DNA of 8,889 nt, taken from contig CAZLLV010000219.1 in the NCBI GenBank assembly GCA_964560325.1, positions 1-8,889 of the forward strand. Reading direction: 5' to 3'. Position numbers and translations under genes: made by a program. Position 1 is the first letter of the stretch. Every line of letters begins with the position of its first letter. Below the pieces are notes generated by a model. That model saw nothing but the letters and a program-made list of their open reading frames with translations, ran no database searches and was not told the DNA's origin. Shown here piece after piece: positions 7,293 through 8,889 of the stretch. The stretch is from CAZLLV01 sp964560325 (GTDB taxonomy: Bacteria; Acidobacteriota; Thermoanaerobaculia; Multivoradales; DATKCC01).

Positions 7293-8102
7293 CTATGGCG
7301 ATCGCCGACGCAGCTCGAAGAGCACGATCGCGGCGGCCACCGCCGCGTTGAGCGACTCGACCGGCGGCGCGAGCGGGATCGTGAGCCGGAGGTCGGCGCG
7401 CGCCGCCACCTCGTCCGACAGCCCCGGTCCTTCGGCGCCGACGGCGAGCACCAGCGGCCCGGCGAGCTCCTCGTCCGTCACCTCCCAGAGGGAGCGGCCG
7501 TCACGCACGACGAGCGTCGCCCAGCGCGGCCGGGCGCCGGTGGCGTCTCCGATCCGGCGGTCGAGCGCGTTCGGGTCGACCCCGACCGCCGCCGGCAGCC
7601 GGAGGAGGCTCCCGGCCGAGCCCCGGAGCGCCCGCGGGTGGTTCGGATGAGCGCAGCCGGGAGAGAGCGCGAGGCCGGTGGCGCCGGCGGCTTCGGCCGA
7701 ACGCGCGATGGCGCCGAGGTTGCCGGGGTCCTGCACCCCGTCGAGAAAGAGCAGCGTGAGACGATCGGCGTCCGGCGGCACCGGGAGGGTCTCGGCGCCG
7801 CCCCGGGGGAGGCGCGCGACCGCCAGCAGGCCTCTCGGAGCGTCGGCGTCGGCCAGCTCGGCCAGCACCTCCGCCGCCACCTCGATCGGCGGCTCGGTGC
7901 CCTGGGCGAGGCGCGCGGCGAGCTCCGGGTGCCCGGCGAGGAGGTCGGGCGCCGCGTAGACCTCGTTGAGGACGAGACCCGCGTCGAGCGCCTCCGAGAC
8001 CAGGTGCGGGCCTTCGAGCAGGACCCGGTCGCCGCGGGCGCGGTTCGACTGGCGCAGGCGCCGCAGCTCCTTGAGCCGGGGGTTCTGACGGCTGGTGATC
8101 AC
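7293..8102 (-). CDS. SpoU/TrmH-family RNA 2'-O-methyltransferase
   Basis: SPOUT enzymes of this type methylate a ribose 2'-OH in rRNA or tRNA using S-adenosylmethionine; the target here cannot be told. The N-terminal substrate-binding domain begins ITSRQNPRLKELRRLR and has LLEGPHLVSEAL (28-39). The knotted catalytic domain carries motif 1, LDGVQDPGNLGAIARSAEA (120-138) with Asn128 and Arg134, motif 2, VGAEGPGLS (221-229), and motif 3, IPLAPPVESLNAAVAAAI (242-259). I start at GTG 8102, giving 269 residues, because family members begin at ITSRQNP. A further GTG at 8129 would add nine residues, but a good -10 box lies between the two. No Shine-Dalgarno site is seen, so the message may be leaderless. 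Convergent with etfA, divergent from the DUF84 gene. Confidence 0.9.
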   Translation of the reverse strand: MITSRQNPRLKELRRLRQSNRARGDRVLLEGPHLVSEALDAGLVLNEVYAAPDLLAGHPELAARLAQGTEPPIEVAAEVLAELADADAPRGLLAVARLPRGGAETLPVPPDADRLTLLFLDGVQDPGNLGAIARSAEAAGATGLALSPGCAHPNHPRALRGSAGSLLRLPAAVGVDPNALDRRIGDATGARPRWATLVVRDGRSLWEVTDEELAGPLVLAVGAEGPGLSDEVAARADLRLTIPLAPPVESLNAAVAAAIVLFELRRRSP

Positions 8103-8109
8103 GGCCCGG

Positions 8110-8139
8110 ATTGTAGAGAATCGGGACACACCGTCTCGA
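8110..8139 (-). promoter_or_regulatory. Candidate promoter for a leaderless methyltransferase mRNA
   Basis: On the minus strand TCGAGA (8139-8134, four of six for -35) and TACAAT (8115-8110, five of six for -10) are 18 nt apart. TACAAT ends 7 nt before GTG 8102, so transcription would begin at or next to the start codon. Confidence 0.45.
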
Positions 8140-8164
8140 AAACGGCGCGAAGGGGATCGGAGCG

Positions 8165-8767
8165 ATGCACGTAGGCGATTTCTGGCAACGACTGCAACGG
8201 GGGGTGGAGGTGGCGGTCGCCGGCTCCACGCCCGACCGCCACCTGGGCGTGCGCGACGGCTTCCGCCGCTTCTTCCGGGAGCGCTTCGACCGGCCGATCT
8301 CGATCGCCGTCGTGCCGCAGGAAGGCCTCGAAGAACCGACCGGCCTGCCGATCGGCGACGAGGAGGTGATGCGGCTGGTCGAGGCTCGTGCCGACGACCT
8401 CGAGCAGCGGCTTCGCGGCCACTACCACTTCTTCGTCGCGAGCGAGGGCGGGGTCCACACGGTCGAGCACGACCGCCACGCGCTCCACTTCGTGCGCAAC
8501 TGGACGCTCGTCGCGAGCCCGATCGGCAAGACCTGGGGCGCGAGTGGGTCGGTGCAGCTCCCGGTCCAGATCGTCTCCGGCATGGCGCGCGAGCGGGTGC
8601 CGTACGCCGTCCCCGGAACCCGCCGGAGCGGCGGCATGATCAGCTCGCTGACCGGCGGGCTCGAGACCCGGCGCAGCGCGGTCGAGACGGCCACCGTGCA
8701 CGCCCTCTCCTCCCTCTTCTACGGCATGCTCGGGACCGGCGGCGGCCGTCCGGTCGGAGCGCCCTGA
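8165..8767 (+). CDS. DUF84/YjjX-like NTPase (inosine/xanthosine triphosphatase family)
   Basis: The family hydrolyses non-canonical purine nucleoside triphosphates (ITP/XTP) and so keeps them out of nucleic acids; the substrate here is inferred. The protein has 200 residues against about 170-180 usually. Recognisable blocks are VAVAGSTPDRHLGVRDGFRR (about 15-34, equivalent to the STNPxK motif), the GLEEPTGLPIGDEEVMRLVE stretch (about 54-73, equivalent to SGVPxQPxGxEET), FFVASEGGVH (about 89-98, the IEGG block), and GGMISSLTGGLETRRSAVET (about 159-178, the GxLTxGxxTR block). Lys and Asn of the canonical first motif are replaced (TPDRH), so catalysis may differ. The N-terminal 14 residues and the tail after YGML are extra. 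ATG 8165 has AGGGG 9 nt upstream. It is divergent from the methyltransferase with a 62-nt spacer. Confidence 0.75.
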   Translation: MHVGDFWQRLQRGVEVAVAGSTPDRHLGVRDGFRRFFRERFDRPISIAVVPQEGLEEPTGLPIGDEEVMRLVEARADDLEQRLRGHYHFFVASEGGVHTVEHDRHALHFVRNWTLVASPIGKTWGASGSVQLPVQIVSGMARERVPYAVPGTRRSGGMISSLTGGLETRRSAVETATVHALSSLFYGMLGTGGGRPVGAP

Positions 8768-8788
8768 GTGGAGTGTCGCCTCCTTTCG

Positions 8789-8817
8789 TTGCCGCTTCCG
8801 CAGGGCTCTGTTAGCAT
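8789..8817 (+). promoter_or_regulatory. Candidate promoter for the gene at the right edge
   Basis: TTGCCG (8789-8794) and TAGCAT (8812-8817) are 17 nt apart, each matching its consensus at four of six positions. Transcription would start near 8824, about 45 nt before the ATG at 8869. Confidence 0.4.
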
Positions 8818-8852
8818 CCGCCGACCCCGCAGGCCCCACCTCCGCCGACCCC
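8817..8852. repeat. Pair of 12-bp direct repeats in the leader of the right-edge gene
   Basis: TCCGCCGACCCC occurs at 8817-8828 and 8841-8852, a 24-nt period, between the proposed -10 box and the start codon. Repeats spaced by about two helical turns could be binding sites for a regulator, but chance in C-rich sequence is possible. Confidence 0.45.
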
Positions 8853-8868
8853 ACGAGCGAGTACCCAC

Positions 8869-8889
8869 ATGAGCGAACGCGATCACCAC
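8869..8889 (+). CDS. Start of an unidentified gene (partial, first seven codons)
   Basis: An ATG at 8869 opens MSERDHH and runs off the right edge. Support is the preceding promoter-like pair and the position about 100 nt after the DUF84 stop. No strong ribosome binding site is visible. The product cannot be judged from seven residues. Confidence 0.4.

Noticed and set aside
7297..7306. GGCGATCGCC palindrome near the end of the methyltransferase gene, similar to the cyanobacterial HIP1 motif
   Set aside because: It is a single occurrence noticed in GC-rich coding sequence. I saw no enrichment, so it does not indicate a cyanobacterium.

Overview
This window is GC-rich throughout except for one stretch of about 480 bp (roughly 4675-5160) that is clearly poorer in GC. 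The tolQRAB envelope genes show a diderm (Gram-negative type) bacterium. High GC, a TonB-like TolA and this mixture of housekeeping genes would fit an Acidobacteriota or similar soil or sediment lineage. That placement is inference, because no marker gene in the window fixes the phylum.

Layout. (1) Positions 1-2905, minus strand: a Tol-Pal envelope operon read tolQ, tolR, a TonB/TolA-like gene, then tolB, which runs off the left edge. Genes two and three overlap by 4 nt and genes three and four are 10 nt apart. The only real gap in the operon is the tolQ-tolR spacer, which holds a hairpin and a G-run tract. (2) 2995-3813, minus strand: a LOG-family Rossmann protein, separated from tolQ by a small terminator-like hairpin. 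(3) 3926-4465, plus strand: a CxxC glutaredoxin/thioredoxin-like protein, divergent from the LOG gene across a spacer with a tandem hairpin-forming repeat. (4) 4466-5487: about 1 kb without a clear housekeeping gene. It holds two 197-bp copies of one repeat element in opposite orientation, each containing about 25-bp inverted repeats. They bracket the lower-GC segment, which carries a small minus-strand ORF, a doubtful plus-strand ORF and dyad symmetries between them. (5) 5488-7280, plus strand: etfB and etfA, translationally coupled, behind a good -35/-10 promoter. (6) 7293-8102, minus strand: a SpoU/TrmH RNA 2'-O-methyltransferase, convergent with etfA. (7) 8165-8767, plus strand: a DUF84/YjjX-like NTPase, divergent from the methyltransferase. 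(8) 8869 to the right edge: the first seven codons of another plus-strand gene.

How the parts fit. TolQ and TolR form the proton-driven inner-membrane motor, the TonB/TolA-like protein transmits force across the periplasm, and TolB is the periplasmic partner of Pal; pal would be expected beyond the left edge. EtfB and EtfA form one flavoprotein heterodimer that carries electrons from dehydrogenases to the respiratory chain. The remaining genes look like independent single-gene units. The part least explained by known gene families is the inverted pair of repeat elements with its low-GC cargo at 4476-5374.
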